A stretch of DNA of 64,000 nucleotides from Halobacillus yeomjeoni (GCF_020171525.1 NZ_JAIVAI010000001.1:868001-932000); one strand, 5' to 3'; shown: positions 34,934-44,892, counted from the first letter of the stretch. Notes: generated from the letters alone by a model not told the origin. Translations and numbers: made by a program.

Positions 34934-37006
34934 CTACTGCGGTTCTTCTTTATAATCGCATTCCGTACACTGAATTTGATTTCCTTTTTTCGACTTTTTC
35001 TCAACGAGCAGTGAGTCACATTTCGGACATGGACGGCTGATCGGTTTATCCCAGGAAATGAAATCACATTCAGGATATTGGTCACATCCAAAGAATTTCC
35101 GGTTCTTTTTACTCTTCCGCTCGACGACTTCCCCTTCCTTACATTTCGGACAGGTGACGCCCACTTTTTTGAGGATCGGCTTCGTGTTCCGGCAGTCAGG
35201 GAAGTTGGAACATGCGAGGAACTTGCCGTAACGACCCATTTTATAGACCATTTCGTGTCCGCATTTCTCACAATCGATGCCTGCTGGTTCATCTTTGATC
35301 TCTATTTCTTCCATTTCTTTTTCAGCCTTCGTGAGACGAGGTTCAAAGTCTTTGTAGAAATCTTTAATGATTGAAACCCAGTTTTCTGTTCCATCTTCGA
35401 TCGCATCAAGGTCATCTTCCATTTCTTTCGTGAAGTCGACATCGATGATTTCAGGGAAATATTCTCTGAGCTGGTCTAACACAATTTCACCTAGCTCGGT
35501 AGGGATAAAGCGTTTATTATCCAGCGCTACATAACCTCTCCGTTGAATCGTATCCAACGTCGGAGCATACGTAGACGGACGTCCGATTCCCAGTTCTTCC
35601 AGTGTTTTGACTAAACGCGCTTCCGTATAGCGTGGAGGCGGCTGTGTGAAGTGCTGGTTCGGTTTGATTTCTTCCGCCTTTACGGTCATGCCCTCTTCGA
35701 TATGAGGAAGAAGTTTATCTTTTTCTTTTTTATTGTCGTCCCGTCCTTCGACATACACTTTCATGAAACCCTTGAATTTCACTTCAGAGCCTGTTGCACG
35801 GAATTCGACACCCTCGTTATACATGTGTACCGTCATCGTATCCAGTACGGCCGGTGCCATTTGACTTGCGATGAAACGGTCCCATATCAATTTGTAGAGA
35901 CGGTATTGATCTCTTGAAAGCTTACTCTTCATCGACTTAGGGTCTCGAACAGCACCTGTCGGACGGATTGCTTCGTGAGCATCCTGTGCCCCTTCTTGCT
36001 TTTTCCCACTTTTACGATTACCAAGATATTCTTCCCCGAAATTTTCTTCGACGTACTGCTTGGCATCTTCTTTAGCGGAATTTGATAGACGAGTAGAGTC
36101 CGTACGCATGTATGTGATCAAACCTGTCGTCCCTTGCTTTCCGCCGAGGTCGATTCCTTCATACAATTGTTGAGCGATCATCATGGTTTTCTTTGCTCTG
36201 AAATTCAGCTTACGTGCTGCTTCCTGTTGCAGGGAAGACGTTGTAAATGGAAGGGACGGGTTACGTTTGCGTTCCCGCTTGTTGACTTTCTCTACGGAAA
36301 AGTCCTTCCCTTTCATGCGCTGTTGGATCGCTTTGACATCATCTTCTGTCTTCAATTCTTGTTTTTTCCCATCAACTCCGTAGAAGGAACCTTCGAATTT
36401 CTCTTTATCTTTCAGGAAGTCTCCTTCAATCGTCCAGTATTCTTCCGGAACGAATTTTTTGATTTCATTTTCACGGTCGATGATGATTTTCACTGCGACA
36501 GACTGGACACGGCCCGCACTCAAGCCTTTTTTAACCTTTTTCCAAAGGATCGGGCTGATGTTATAACCCACAAGTCTATCCAGAATACGGCGTGCCTGCT
36601 GTGCGTCTACGAGATCCGAATTGATCGTTCTTGGTTGCTTGAAAGAGTCTTTGATGGCTTCTTTCGTAATCTCGTTGAACACGACTCTGCATTCTGACTT
36701 GTCATCAATATCCAAACTATGCGCCAAATGCCATGCAATCGCTTCCCCTTCCCTGTCGGGGTCGGCTGCAAGATAGACGCGTTTCGCTTTTTTAGCGGCT
36801 GTTTTCAATTCTTTCAAAACGGGACCTTTCCCGCGGATCGTAATGTATTTCGGTTCAAATTCATTTTCAACGTCAACGCCCATTTGACTTTTCGGTAAAT
36901 CGCGGACGTGTCCGAGTGATGCTTTTACTTTATATTTCTTTCCAAGGTATCGTTCAATCGTTTTAGCTTTTGCTGGTGATTCAACGATTACAAGATAATC
37001 TGCCAT
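34934..37006 (-). CDS. topA: DNA topoisomerase I
   Basis: Type IA topoisomerase that relaxes negative supercoils. The Toprim domain starts the protein ([17 protein letters not shown]) and has [11 protein letters not shown]; the catalytic Tyr lies in [11 protein letters not shown] (about residue 300). Three C-terminal zinc ribbons start with [18 protein letters not shown] and CPKCDSLLV; the last one keeps its CTEC partner. The frame is open 29 codons upstream, but MADYLV at 37006 has GGGAGGA in front and is the family start. 690 aa. Confidence 0.98.
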   Translation of the reverse strand: MADYLVIVESPAKAKTIERYLGKKYKVKASLGHVRDLPKSQMGVDVENEFEPKYITIRGKGPVLKELKTAAKKAKRVYLAADPDREGEAIAWHLAHSLDIDDKSECRVVFNEITKEAIKDSFKQPRTINSDLVDAQQARRILDRLVGYNISPILWKKVKKGLSAGRVQSVAVKIIIDRENEIKKFVPEEYWTIEGDFLKDKEKFEGSFYGVDGKKQELKTEDDVKAIQQRMKGKDFSVEKVNKRERKRNPSLPFTTSSLQQEAARKLNFRAKKTMMIAQQLYEGIDLGGKQGTTGLITYMRTDSTRLSNSAKEDAKQYVEENFGEEYLGNRKSGKKQEGAQDAHEAIRPTGAVRDPKSMKSKLSRDQYRLYKLIWDRFIASQMAPAVLDTMTVHMYNEGVEFRATGSEVKFKGFMKVYVEGRDDNKKEKDKLLPHIEEGMTVKAEEIKPNQHFTQPPPRYTEARLVKTLEELGIGRPSTYAPTLDTIQRRGYVALDNKRFIPTELGEIVLDQLREYFPEIIDVDFTKEMEDDLDAIEDGTENWVSIIKDFYKDFEPRLTKAEKEMEEIEIKDEPAGIDCEKCGHEMVYKMGRYGKFLACSNFPDCRNTKPILKKVGVTCPKCKEGEVVERKSKKNRKFFGCDQYPECDFISWDKPISRPCPKCDSLLVEKKSKKGNQIQCTECDYKEEPQ

Positions 37007-37063
37007 ATAGGTTCCTCCCATAGAGGTGTTTTCTCTGTTTAGTACATAAAATAAATCTTCCCT

Positions 37064-37097
37064 ATTATTGAATACAATAAAACCGTTTGTCAAACGG
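37064..37097 (-). promoter_or_regulatory. topA promoter with palindrome over the -35 box
   Basis: Minus strand: consensus -35 TTGACA (37088-37093), 18-base spacer, -10 AATAAT (37064-37069). The -35 box lies in the centre of an inverted repeat CCGTTT-gac-AAACGG (37083-37097), which could be an operator or the remains of a short terminator for dprA. Confidence 0.65.
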
Positions 37098-37166
37098 AAG
37101 CGGTTTATTTTTATCGGTTACAAGTCGATTCTACCCCCTGACTGTAACACTTTTGAAACAAAATAT

Positions 37167-38045
37167 TCAAATTTTTCCTACCCATCCTTCTAAAATATCC
37201 TCGTGGGTATGTACGAGTGTGGCTCCATCATTGATCATCTTATGGCACCCTTCGCTCGTTTCAAGACCAGCGAGACCGGGCATGGCAAATACGTCTTTTC
37301 CCTGCTCCAATGCCTGATCGACAGTAATGAGCGAACCGCTTTTCAACCTTGCTTCTACGACAAATGTGGCAGGTGTCAAACCTGATATGATCCGGTTACG
37401 TTCAGGAAATTGGAATTTTCTTGGTGGACGTTCTGGAGGGTATTCACTGATCACCAGCTGATGACGGGCCATATGCTGATACAATGCTATGTCATTTCTG
37501 GGGTAAATATGATGAAATCCGGACCCCAATACAGCAATAGTCTTTCCATTTCCATCAATAGCTAGACGATGCGCGCATTGATCGATGCCTTCAGCCATTC
37601 CGCTGACGATGGTAAAACCCGCATGTATGAGCGGGGAAAGAATCTTTTTCAGCGGAGGGTAGGCAAATTTCGAAGGCGACCGTGTACCTACAACAGAAAG
37701 GGATAAGGGGTTTTGAAAGAGCGATAAATCCCCTATTGCATAAAGGACATAAGGAGGATCCGGAATCATTTTTAAAAGTGGCGGATAACCCTGGTCCCAT
37801 AAGGTTAAACAGTGAAAATCCATGGATTTTTTGTCGAGTTTCTTCATTATATAAGGGTCTTGGATGAACCGGACGATTGCTGCACTTCTTTTCAAGGGGA
37901 TATGGAACTGATGAGAAAATTTTTCAGGAGATAAATCGAAGGGGGATTCTAGTTGAGGGTCGCACTCCAGCAAGCGTCGCATCAGTGGTCTGGTCATTTC
38001 TGGAGCACGGTGCAATAAGATTAATCGTTCTCTTTTTGAATGCAT
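37167..38045 (-). CDS. dprA: DNA-processing protein DprA (Smf)
   Basis: Loads RecA on incoming single-stranded DNA during natural transformation. The Rossmann domain carries SVVGTRSPSKFA, GMAEGIDQCAHRLAI, VLGSG and ISEYPP (about residues 100-225). An N-terminal helical domain is present; the C-terminal winged helix seen in some DprA is not. Two possible starts differ by one codon; ATG 38045 behind AGAGGT is preferred over GTG 38048. 292 aa. Confidence 0.95.
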   Translation of the reverse strand: MHSKRERLILLHRAPEMTRPLMRRLLECDPQLESPFDLSPEKFSHQFHIPLKRSAAIVRFIQDPYIMKKLDKKSMDFHCLTLWDQGYPPLLKMIPDPPYVLYAIGDLSLFQNPLSLSVVGTRSPSKFAYPPLKKILSPLIHAGFTIVSGMAEGIDQCAHRLAIDGNGKTIAVLGSGFHHIYPRNDIALYQHMARHQLVISEYPPERPPRKFQFPERNRIISGLTPATFVVEARLKSGSLITVDQALEQGKDVFAMPGLAGLETSEGCHKMINDGATLVHTHEDILEGWVGKI

Positions 38046-38067
38046 CACATACCTCTTTCCATAGAGG

Positions 38068-38097
38068 GAAAACCGTGCCCATACCGAGCACGGCTTT
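38068..38097 (-). terminator. Terminator after sucCD
   Basis: GCCGTGC pairs with GCACGG(T) around a loop of about 9 bases, followed by TTTT on the minus strand. It ends the sucCD transcript just before dprA. Confidence 0.75.
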
Positions 38098-38123
38098 CTC
38101 TAAAATATTTTGTTCACCTTAGT

Positions 38124-39026
38124 TTAGTGAGTTTTACACTTGTCATAGATTCCTTGATCCTTCAATACTTGAATCAATGTTTCACCCATGACTGATGGCG
38201 TTTCAGCGACTTCAATTCCGCATTCGTTCATGACACGGATTTTTTCGTCAGCTGTCCCTTTACCACCGGAAATGATGGCACCAGCGTGCCCCATACGTTT
38301 TCCTGGAGGTGCTGTACGTCCTCCGATGAAGCCGACAACAGGTTTGTTCATGTTTGCTTTCACCCATTCAGCCGCTTCTTCTTCTGCCGTACCGCCGATT
38401 TCTCCGATCATGATGACCGCTTCCGTATCATCATCTTCATTAAACGCTTTCAGGACGTCGATGAAATCGGTCCCATTGACAGGGTCTCCACCGATACCTA
38501 CAGCTGTAGACTGGCCGATACCTGCTTCTGAAAGCTGGTGTACAGCTTCATACGTCAATGTACCAGAACGGGATACAACGCCTACATGGCCTTTCTTATG
38601 GATATAGCCAGGCATGATTCCGATTTTGCACTCTTCTGGTGTGATGACTCCTGGACAGTTTGGTCCTACCAGGCGAGTCTTTTTGCCTTCCATATAACGC
38701 TTCACTTTTACCATATCCAGAACAGGGATATGTTCAGTGATACAAATCGCCATGTCCATTTCTGCATCCGTCGCTTCCATGATCGCATCTGCTGCAAAAG
38801 GAGCCGGAACGTAAATGACAGAAGCATTCGCACCTGTTTTTTCAACGGCTTCAGCAACCGTGTTGAAAACTGGAATTCCTTCGACTTCTGTACCACCTTT
38901 ACCAGGGGTTACTCCGCCGACGATTTGTGTACCGTATTCCACCATCTGCTTCGTGTGGAACAAAGCTGTAGAGCCTGTAATACCTTGTACAATTACTTTT
39001 GTATCTTTATTAATATAGACACTCAT
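38124..39026 (-). CDS. sucD: Succinyl-CoA synthetase alpha subunit
   Basis: TCA-cycle enzyme subunit that binds CoA and carries the phosphohistidine; converts succinyl-CoA to succinate with formation of NTP. The CoA domain has [16 protein letters not shown]; the active-site His lies in [15 protein letters not shown] (about residue 245). Length 300 aa. Follows sucC after 18 bases. Confidence 0.98.
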   Translation of the reverse strand: MSVYINKDTKVIVQGITGSTALFHTKQMVEYGTQIVGGVTPGKGGTEVEGIPVFNTVAEAVEKTGANASVIYVPAPFAADAIMEATDAEMDMAICITEHIPVLDMVKVKRYMEGKKTRLVGPNCPGVITPEECKIGIMPGYIHKKGHVGVVSRSGTLTYEAVHQLSEAGIGQSTAVGIGGDPVNGTDFIDVLKAFNEDDDTEAVIMIGEIGGTAEEEAAEWVKANMNKPVVGFIGGRTAPPGKRMGHAGAIISGGKGTADEKIRVMNECGIEVAETPSVMGETLIQVLKDQGIYDKCKTH

Positions 39027-39044
39027 CTGATTTCCCCGCCTTTC

Positions 39045-40205
39045 TTACTTGACTAGTTCAACGATTTTTTGAGCACCTTCTGCCATGGAGTCAGCAGAAG
39101 TGATATTTAGTCCGGACTCTTCAAGAATCTTCTTACCTGCATCAACGTTCGTACCTTCTAGACGAACGACTAGAGGCAGTGTAAGGCCGATTTGTTTCGT
39201 CGCTTCTACGACACCTTCAGCAATGACGTCACACTTCATGATGCCGCCGAAGATGTTAACGAAAATTCCTTTGACATTGTCATCGGATAGGATGATTTTG
39301 AATGCTTCTGTAACTTTTTCAGCTGTTGCACCGCCACCAACGTCAAGGAAGTTAGCTGGGTCACCGTTATAGTGTTTGATTGTATCCATCGTTGCCATCG
39401 CAAGACCTGCACCGTTAACCATGCAGCCGATGTTTCCATCAAGTGCGATGTAGCTTAAATCAAATTTGGAAGCTTCCACTTCTTTTGGATCTTCTTCCTC
39501 AAGATCACGAAGCTCCATGATGTCTTTTTGACGGTAAAGTGCATTATCGTCAAAGTTCAACTTGGAGTCTAGAGCCAATACATCTCCATCACCTGTCGTG
39601 ACAAGCGGGTTGATTTCAGCTACTGAACAATCTTTCTTCACGAACACGTCGTAAAGACCAAGCATGAACTTGACTGCTTTCCCTACCGCTTCTTTAGGGA
39701 TGTTGATATTGAATGCCAGACGACGAGCCTGGAAAGGAGTCAGTCCGGTTACTGGATCGATGACTTCTTTGAAAATCTTTTCAGGAGTTTCAGCGGCCAC
39801 TTCTTCGATTTCAGTTCCGCCTTCTTCAGATGCCATCATCGTGACACGGCTTGTTGCACGGTCAAGAACAAGTCCGACATAATACTCACTTTGGATGTCG
39901 CACCCTTCTTCGATAAGTAAGCGCTTAACTTCTTTGCCTTCAGGACCCGTTTGATGGGTGACAAGAGTTTTCCCTAGTATTTCGTCTGCGTATGTACGCA
40001 CTTCGTCAAGATTTTTAGCGATTTTTACTCCACCGGCTTTCCCACGTCCGCCTGCATGGATTTGTGCTTTGACGACTGTAACATCGCTACCTAATTTCTT
40101 CGCTGCTTCTACAGCTTCATCTACGGTATATGCTACGTGGCCATTCGGCACGGAAACGCCAAAATCACGCATGATTTGTTTGCCTTGATACTCGTGAATG
40201 TTCAT
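39045..40205 (-). CDS. sucC: Succinyl-CoA synthetase beta subunit
   Basis: ATP-grasp subunit that binds the nucleotide and defines ATP or GTP preference. [17 protein letters not shown] opens the protein; [17 protein letters not shown] is the grasp loop; [11 protein letters not shown] and [11 protein letters not shown] belong to the ligase domain. Length 386 aa. Promoter at 40240-40269 and ribosome-binding site GGGAGGA. Confidence 0.98.
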   Translation of the reverse strand: MNIHEYQGKQIMRDFGVSVPNGHVAYTVDEAVEAAKKLGSDVTVVKAQIHAGGRGKAGGVKIAKNLDEVRTYADEILGKTLVTHQTGPEGKEVKRLLIEEGCDIQSEYYVGLVLDRATSRVTMMASEEGGTEIEEVAAETPEKIFKEVIDPVTGLTPFQARRLAFNINIPKEAVGKAVKFMLGLYDVFVKKDCSVAEINPLVTTGDGDVLALDSKLNFDDNALYRQKDIMELRDLEEEDPKEVEASKFDLSYIALDGNIGCMVNGAGLAMATMDTIKHYNGDPANFLDVGGGATAEKVTEAFKIILSDDNVKGIFVNIFGGIMKCDVIAEGVVEATKQIGLTLPLVVRLEGTNVDAGKKILEESGLNITSADSMAEGAQKIVELVK

Positions 40206-40239
40206 GTTTCATCCTCCCATCAATTTTCACTGCATGTAC

Positions 40240-40269
40240 ATTGTATAAAAAAACGCTATCAATTGTCCA
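40240..40269 (-). promoter_or_regulatory. Promoter of sucCD
   Basis: Minus strand: -35 TGGACA (40264-40269), 18-base spacer with a T-run, -10 TACAAT (40240-40245). No clear CcpA (cre) site was seen next to it. Confidence 0.6.
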
Positions 40270-40349
40270 TACCAGACTAGATTTCTGTCGAAAAATTACA
40301 ACAGATTCACTTACACTATATTATGTAAACATAATTGTCGGTTTATTGC

Positions 40350-40412
40350 AAAAAAAAGCTGACGACTGTCATGTCGAGGATCCACGCTCCTCCAGGAACA
40401 TTCGTCAGCTTA
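40350..40412 (-). terminator. Compound terminator after ylqH
   Basis: AAGCTGACGA pairs with TCGTCAGCTT and is followed by T8. The interior is not a simple loop: ATGT/ACAT and GAGGA/TCCTC form further nested stems, so the whole 60-nt unit folds into one long interrupted hairpin. Confidence 0.9.
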
Positions 40413-40697
40413 TTTTTTCATCGAATTACTATTTTTCGCTTGCTGGTCCGTTTGATAAATAAAAGCAAAAACTTCCGCTACTACATGGTACAATTCTTCA
40501 GGAATCTGTTCATTGATGTTCAATTGGGACAAAAGTTCGACCATGGATGCATCTTTTTGAATCGGAATATTATTCTCTTCCGCTTTTTTCAAAATGTTAT
40601 CCGCTATATATCCTTTTCCTTTTGCCGTCACTTTCGGTGCCGATTCTTGATCGGCCTCATAATTCAAAGCGATAGCTTTACTCGGCTTTTCATTCAT
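40410..40697 (-). CDS. ylqH: FlhB C-terminal-domain homologue (FlhX/YlqH)
   Basis: A 95-residue stand-alone version of the FlhB cytoplasmic domain after the cleavage site. SKAIALNYEADQESAPKVTAKG aligns with FlhB HFAIAIKYDESKSEAPIVVAKG, and PEELYHVVAEVFAFIYQTD with FlhB EEQYFQAVAEILAYVYQLE. It lacks membrane helices and the NPTH motif. It may replace or compete with the FlhB C-terminal fragment in substrate switching. Its ATG overlaps ylqG by 4 bases. Confidence 0.92.
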   Translation of the reverse strand: MNEKPSKAIALNYEADQESAPKVTAKGKGYIADNILKKAEENNIPIQKDASMVELLSQLNINEQIPEELYHVVAEVFAFIYQTDQQAKNSNSMKK

Positions 40698-42523
40698 ATG
40701 CGGAGATCCACTCCTTCCTTCGAGCTTTCTTTATGCTCTTGAGGTGAAACAGGTCCGGGCTCTGGTTTCAAGGTTCTCACATTGAGGGAGTTCAACTCAT
40801 AGCCGAGAGCTTCCAATCCTTCCGCAAGCTTATTTTTAAATGAGTGGACCACCGCCTCTATGCTCTGGTCCTTATTCATGACCGTCACGCCTACTCTGCG
40901 ATCTGAAATCGATAAATCGACAATGGTTTCATTCAAATGTTCCAAATTCAAATAAAATAAAATATGACAAAAGTCAGGGTCTATTTCCCCTTTCGGCGTC
41001 TTCCTTCCCTCCATATTCATATGAACATCCTCAGATGATCCGACAAAACTCCCTGGGAATTGTAATGTGGCCTGAAGAGTTTGTTGTGTTTCCTGAAGGG
41101 CATTCAGTTGAGTCCCGTTCAAAAAATGAAGCAGTGGACGGGCGGTGTCAGCACGCATCGGGCCCTGTCCTTCTAAAGACTGCAGGAGGATCGATTTTAA
41201 TGATGTTTCTTTTGCCATGGGTGAGTCGCTTTGAAGCGCAGATTTTAATAAAGATTCGTCCTGCATCCCCGACAAATGTATCATCGATTTGATTTTCATG
41301 AGCATCGCATTCTTTTGTGTAAGATCAGGATATTCGCCGGACAGACGGCTCACCCACTCCACGAGTGAAGGCTGAAGATTCACGTCGATTTGTCTGGACG
41401 CCAAATGTTTAAGGCTTTGAACAAGCTGCTGCAAAGAAGAGCTTCTATCTTGAAAGAGCACCTCAGGATTGTTGGTGATGGATTTCAACGTGGAAGCATC
41501 AGCCTCTGTCAGAAATGGAAGCAACTTTTGCAGTACCGCAGTATTTTGGAGTTTTTCAAAATTCTTCAATAACCCCTGTTGGAACGTATCCGGCAGGGCT
41601 TTCCTTTGTCCTGCAGGAGTGGAAATTATACGTTCCAATTGATTTACCCATTGATTCCACGTCTGCCGTTCTGTATTCGTGAAAGGGAGTTGATCATGGA
41701 ATAATTTCTGCATGGACCCTGCTATACCTTTAAACGCACCTGGCAAAGGGGGATGGGTTTCTTTTGATTGAACTGACCATTCTTTCCAACTGTTTTGGAA
41801 TTCTTTGAATGAATGGGAGGATTCAATCAGCCCTGCCTGTTTGAACAATTGGTAGGTAGATGGGTTCCCGGTTCTCACTTCGCTCATAATCTTAGTCACA
41901 GATGTATCCATTAAAGAATGAGAGGGTCTCTCCCCTTTCAGCTGAGCCAATAATGTACTGGTCTTCATGTCCAACTGTTGTGTTGAGGCAGTTTCCATCG
42001 AGCTTGACCAAGTGGAATTCAATCGACTATGTAAAGCATCAAATACGGCTGCTTTTACCGGCAGCTGCTTTTGGAACATCTGTAACAGAACTTCTTTTGC
42101 TGCAGTTTTATTCCAAGCCCCCTGCAATATCGATAACGCTTCCTTAAGATCTGCTACTTTAAAAGAAGCTTGTTGATCGATGAGCTGCCTCAAAAATTGG
42201 AGATTCGTTTTTGAGACTTTTCCCCCTGATTGTCTAAGCAGATCTGAAAGGCCTGCTGATACCGGTGCCTTACTTTGCTGAGAAGAAAGCACCTTTAAAT
42301 GCAGCATCTCTTCATTGGAAACGACCTTGAACAGGTATGTCCGCCCTTTGGTCAGGGGTGTCTCCAGCTGGGCGTTCACTTGCTGCTTTCCAATTTGAAC
42401 CGTAGCTCGATTATCAGGATACAGCTGTTGCACTTTTCCTGATAATACATGGCCTCGTTTCGGTTGATTGGAAACGACATTGGATTCCAACAGTTTACCC
42501 AGACTAGAGATAATATTTTTCAC
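40694..42523 (-). CDS. ylqG: YlqG-like protein with C-terminal FliK/Flg_hook-like domain
   Basis: A 609-residue protein, largely helical and rich in Q, S and L, without signal peptide or membrane helices. The last 110 residues (DPDFCHILFYLNLEHLNETI, DLSISDRRVGVTVMNKDQS, LAEGLEALGYELNSLNVRTL) resemble the Flg_hook domain of FliK. Coupled to ylqH, so a secreted second ruler-like or export-related protein is possible; function is unknown. The GTG at 42523, 8 bases after AAGGAG, is preferred to a GTG three codons earlier. Confidence 0.85.
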   Translation of the reverse strand: MKNIISSLGKLLESNVVSNQPKRGHVLSGKVQQLYPDNRATVQIGKQQVNAQLETPLTKGRTYLFKVVSNEEMLHLKVLSSQQSKAPVSAGLSDLLRQSGGKVSKTNLQFLRQLIDQQASFKVADLKEALSILQGAWNKTAAKEVLLQMFQKQLPVKAAVFDALHSRLNSTWSSSMETASTQQLDMKTSTLLAQLKGERPSHSLMDTSVTKIMSEVRTGNPSTYQLFKQAGLIESSHSFKEFQNSWKEWSVQSKETHPPLPGAFKGIAGSMQKLFHDQLPFTNTERQTWNQWVNQLERIISTPAGQRKALPDTFQQGLLKNFEKLQNTAVLQKLLPFLTEADASTLKSITNNPEVLFQDRSSSLQQLVQSLKHLASRQIDVNLQPSLVEWVSRLSGEYPDLTQKNAMLMKIKSMIHLSGMQDESLLKSALQSDSPMAKETSLKSILLQSLEGQGPMRADTARPLLHFLNGTQLNALQETQQTLQATLQFPGSFVGSSEDVHMNMEGRKTPKGEIDPDFCHILFYLNLEHLNETIVDLSISDRRVGVTVMNKDQSIEAVVHSFKNKLAEGLEALGYELNSLNVRTLKPEPGPVSPQEHKESSKEGVDLRI

Positions 42524-42535
42524 AGGTTCCACTCC

Positions 42536-43306
42536 TTACACGTAGGTGTACTCTTTGACGGGGGCGAAGCTTTTCCGATGAAATGGCGATGGTCCATGTG
42601 CTTTCAGTGCATCCACATGTTCCTTCGTTCCATATCCTTGGTTGGAACTGAAACGATACATCGGATATTGAATATCATACTCTGCCATCAAATGATCACG
42701 GGTGACTTTGGCAATCACACTGGCCGCTGCAATGGACACACTACGTTGATCACCTTTGACCAAATTGGTTTGGGGAAGATCGACTTCCTCGAGGTCCACT
42801 GCGTCAATCAGTAAATGGTCCGGATTTTGGTTCAATGAAGCTACTGCTCTTTGCATGGCAAGCTTTGTTGCATTGTAAATGTTTATTTCATCTATTTCTT
42901 CGTTGGTGACGATACCTACACCATAGTCTGCATCTTGTTTGATACGTTTAAAAAATTCTTCACGCTTTGCAAGCGAAAGCAGTTTTGAGTCGTTCAACCC
43001 TTCCAGGTAATAGCCATCAGGCAGGATTACGGCACCTGCCACCACAGGGCCGGCCAACGGACCTCTGCCTGCTTCATCGATGCCTGCAACCAGCTGACAC
43101 CCTCGCTGCCACGCATGCTTTTCGAATTCTTTCATTTCTTCATATTTTACTTTCTGCAGTCTTTGTTTTTCCTGAGCTGCATCATATTGTTGGATAAGCT
43201 TCTGAACGCCCTTCCGTCCATCTTGACGCAGCGCTTCTATCTCTGTCTGCGTAAATTCCTCATCCTTCATTTTTTGTTTCACTTCTGATATTGTCATCGA
43301 TGCCAT
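42536..43306 (-). CDS. rnhB: Ribonuclease HII
   Basis: Cuts RNA in RNA-DNA hybrids and at single ribonucleotides in DNA. Catalytic Asp77-Glu78 lie in GIDEAGRGPLAGPVVAGAV; the further acidic residues are in LIDAVDLEEVDLP and near KVTRDHLM. The N-terminal 70 residues are a helical extension common in Bacillus RnhB. Length 256 aa. GGAGG is 10-12 bases upstream of ATG 43306, and a likely promoter is at 43398-43426. Confidence 0.97.
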   Translation of the reverse strand: MASMTISEVKQKMKDEEFTQTEIEALRQDGRKGVQKLIQQYDAAQEKQRLQKVKYEEMKEFEKHAWQRGCQLVAGIDEAGRGPLAGPVVAGAVILPDGYYLEGLNDSKLLSLAKREEFFKRIKQDADYGVGIVTNEEIDEINIYNATKLAMQRAVASLNQNPDHLLIDAVDLEEVDLPQTNLVKGDQRSVSIAAASVIAKVTRDHLMAEYDIQYPMYRFSSNQGYGTKEHVDALKAHGPSPFHRKSFAPVKEYTYV

Positions 43307-43397
43307 TCTTCACGTAACCTCCGTTAGTTCTATTATCGGTTGGAAAACACGTATATGTAGGTGGTCTTCATCCTCATTTTCGATTCACCTTCAATTT

Positions 43398-43426
43398 ATC
43401 ATACTCTTACGCTGCCTTCACTCAAA
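43398..43426 (-). promoter_or_regulatory. Candidate promoter of rnhB-ylqG-ylqH
   Basis: Minus strand: -35 TTTGAG (43421-43426), 17-base spacer, -10 TATGAT (43398-43403). It lies between the repeat pair and rnhB, so these genes need not depend on the rplS-rbgA transcript. Confidence 0.5.
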
Positions 43427-43499
43427 TCTGTACTTTAGCACTCTACTTTAAAGGGCAAAGTCAAATAATGATGAACGGGTTTTCCCTTCATCTATGCCG

Positions 43500-43620
43500 G
43501 GGATGGTCGGGAACAACTCGCTTTCCTGCGGGGAGGCGGCAAGCTTCCTCGGCTACGCCTGTGGGATCTTGCCTAGCCCCTTCTCCCGCGGGAGTCTCGC
43601 TGCTTCCCGCCCGTCCCTTC
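43500..43620 (-). repeat. GC-rich hairpin repeat, copy C
   Basis: About 120 bp, oriented opposite to copy D. On the minus strand: GGGACGGGCGGGAAGCAGCG, AGACTCCCGCGGGAG, CCGAGGAAGCTTGCC, CCCGCAGGAAAGCGAG. The ends are imperfectly complementary. Same family as copies A, B and D. Confidence 0.86.
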
Positions 43621-43813
43621 AGAGTAAGTATAAACCCTTCTCTATAAAAAGCGGATTCGGCTGTTCTATAGCCATGGATTGATGGCCCAGGAAGCAGACC
43701 ACTATCCAGTCAACGCAATCATAATTTATATCATTACTTCCTGCACAGTTAACGTATCTTCAATAAACATGCTGAATCATTCTTGATAGATGCTTTATTT
43801 GAGTACACTTTGA

Positions 43814-43932
43814 GGGAGGGAAGGGAAAACAGTTATACTCCTGCGGGAAGTGCAGGTTAGGCGAGACCCCGCAGTGCAACGAGGAGGCTCGGCAGCTGCC
43901 CGCGGAAAGCGGACTGTTTTCCCTTCCCTCCC
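43814..43932 (+). repeat. GC-rich hairpin repeat, copy D, with perfect 20-bp terminal stem
   Basis: Bases 43814-43833 (GGGAGGGAAGG... ACAGT) are the exact reverse complement of 43913-43932, so the 119-bp unit closes on a perfect 20-bp stem. The interior contains ACTCCTGCGGGAAG, GCGAGACCCCGCAG, GAGGAGGCTCGGC and CCGCGGAAAGCGG, which allow further stems. It is the best-preserved copy in the window; copy C lies 193 bp to the left in the other orientation. Confidence 0.9.
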
Positions 43933-43996
43933 GGTACCGTAAAAAATATTAGTAAAATGCTTTAACGACAAACCTAAAAACTTTATTAAAAAATAT

Positions 43997-44032
43997 GAAA
44001 AAACGCAAGGCGACAGCGTCACTTTGCGTTTC
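43997..44032 (-). terminator. Terminator after rbgA
   Basis: AAACGCAA on the minus strand pairs with TTGCGTTT, with an inner GAC/GTC stem, followed by further T residues. It ends the rplS-lepB-rbgA group before the repeat region. Confidence 0.85.
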
Positions 44033-44037
44033 AATGA

Positions 44038-44880
44038 TTATTCAGGAAGTTCAAAGCTGACGTGGCCTAATTTTCCGCCACGCAAGTCCTGTAGAACGAT
44101 ATCAGACACTTTATCGAAATTGATATGCCCTCCACTTTCCAGGCATCCCCTTTTCTTACCGATCGTCTCAAAAGCGTCCATGATGTCATCATACCCGGAA
44201 AATCCGTATCTCTCTTCCAGCATAGTGGAATAGTGATTCTTCATGTAGTCCAATACATATGCAGCGACATCTTCTTTCGGAAGGATTTGATCCTTGATCG
44301 TCCCGATAGCTGCTAAACGGTATCCGACTTCTTCCTCTTCGAATTTCGGCCACAAAATCCCCGGAGTATCCAGGAGCTCGAATTCTTTTTTAACCTTGAT
44401 CCATTGCTGTTGTTTCGTAACACCAGGCTTATCACCCGTTTGAGCGATTTTCTTGTTCGCAAGACGGTTGATCAACGTCGATTTTCCGACATTCGGAATA
44501 CCGATGATCATGGCTCTGGAAGCACGGGGCCTTACCCCTTTTGCTTTCAGTTTTTCCATCTTTTCTTTCCCCAGTTCTTTCGCCATATGGATGACTTGCT
44601 GGACATCCTGTTTTTTGTTCGCTTCTATCGCTATGGATGGAATACCCTGCTTTTTAGTCTTCTCCAACCATTGCTTCGTCACATTCGGATCAGCAAGGTC
44701 TTTCTTCATCATGACCATCATCTTCGGCTTCTCTTGCAGAATCTCATGAAGCATAGGATTCTGGGAAGATAACGGGGCTCTTGCATCTACGAGTTCAATG
44801 ACAAAGTCCACGAGTTTCAACTTTTCTGCTACTTCACGTTTCGCTTTTGCCATATGTCCCGGGAACCATTGGATCGCCAT
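44038..44880 (-). CDS. rbgA: Ribosome biogenesis GTPase RbgA (YlqF)
   Basis: Circularly permuted GTPase needed for late 50S assembly (entry of L16 and others). Order of motifs is G4-G5-G1-G3: MMKKDLAD (about residue 58), then [14 protein letters not shown] (about 125-138), then [10 protein letters not shown]. The N-terminus [16 protein letters not shown] has the family His. The frame opens two codons earlier at a GTG, but AGGAGG is 8 bases before ATG 44880. 280 aa. Confidence 0.97.
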   Translation of the reverse strand: MAIQWFPGHMAKAKREVAEKLKLVDFVIELVDARAPLSSQNPMLHEILQEKPKMMVMMKKDLADPNVTKQWLEKTKKQGIPSIAIEANKKQDVQQVIHMAKELGKEKMEKLKAKGVRPRASRAMIIGIPNVGKSTLINRLANKKIAQTGDKPGVTKQQQWIKVKKEFELLDTPGILWPKFEEEEVGYRLAAIGTIKDQILPKEDVAAYVLDYMKNHYSTMLEERYGFSGYDDIMDAFETIGKKRGCLESGGHINFDKVSDIVLQDLRGGKLGHVSFELPE

Positions 44881-44892
44881 GTGCACACCCTC

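Noticed and set aside
36134-36697. A 187-codon frame antisense to topA
   Set aside because: It is a mirror of the conserved topA coding frame; no start signal and no family resemblance.
43307-44037. Terminal inverted repeats around the C/D repeat pair like those of the codY-flgB element
   Set aside because: I looked for GGCTCTGTT-type ends and a target duplication on both sides and found none, so only the repeats themselves are called.
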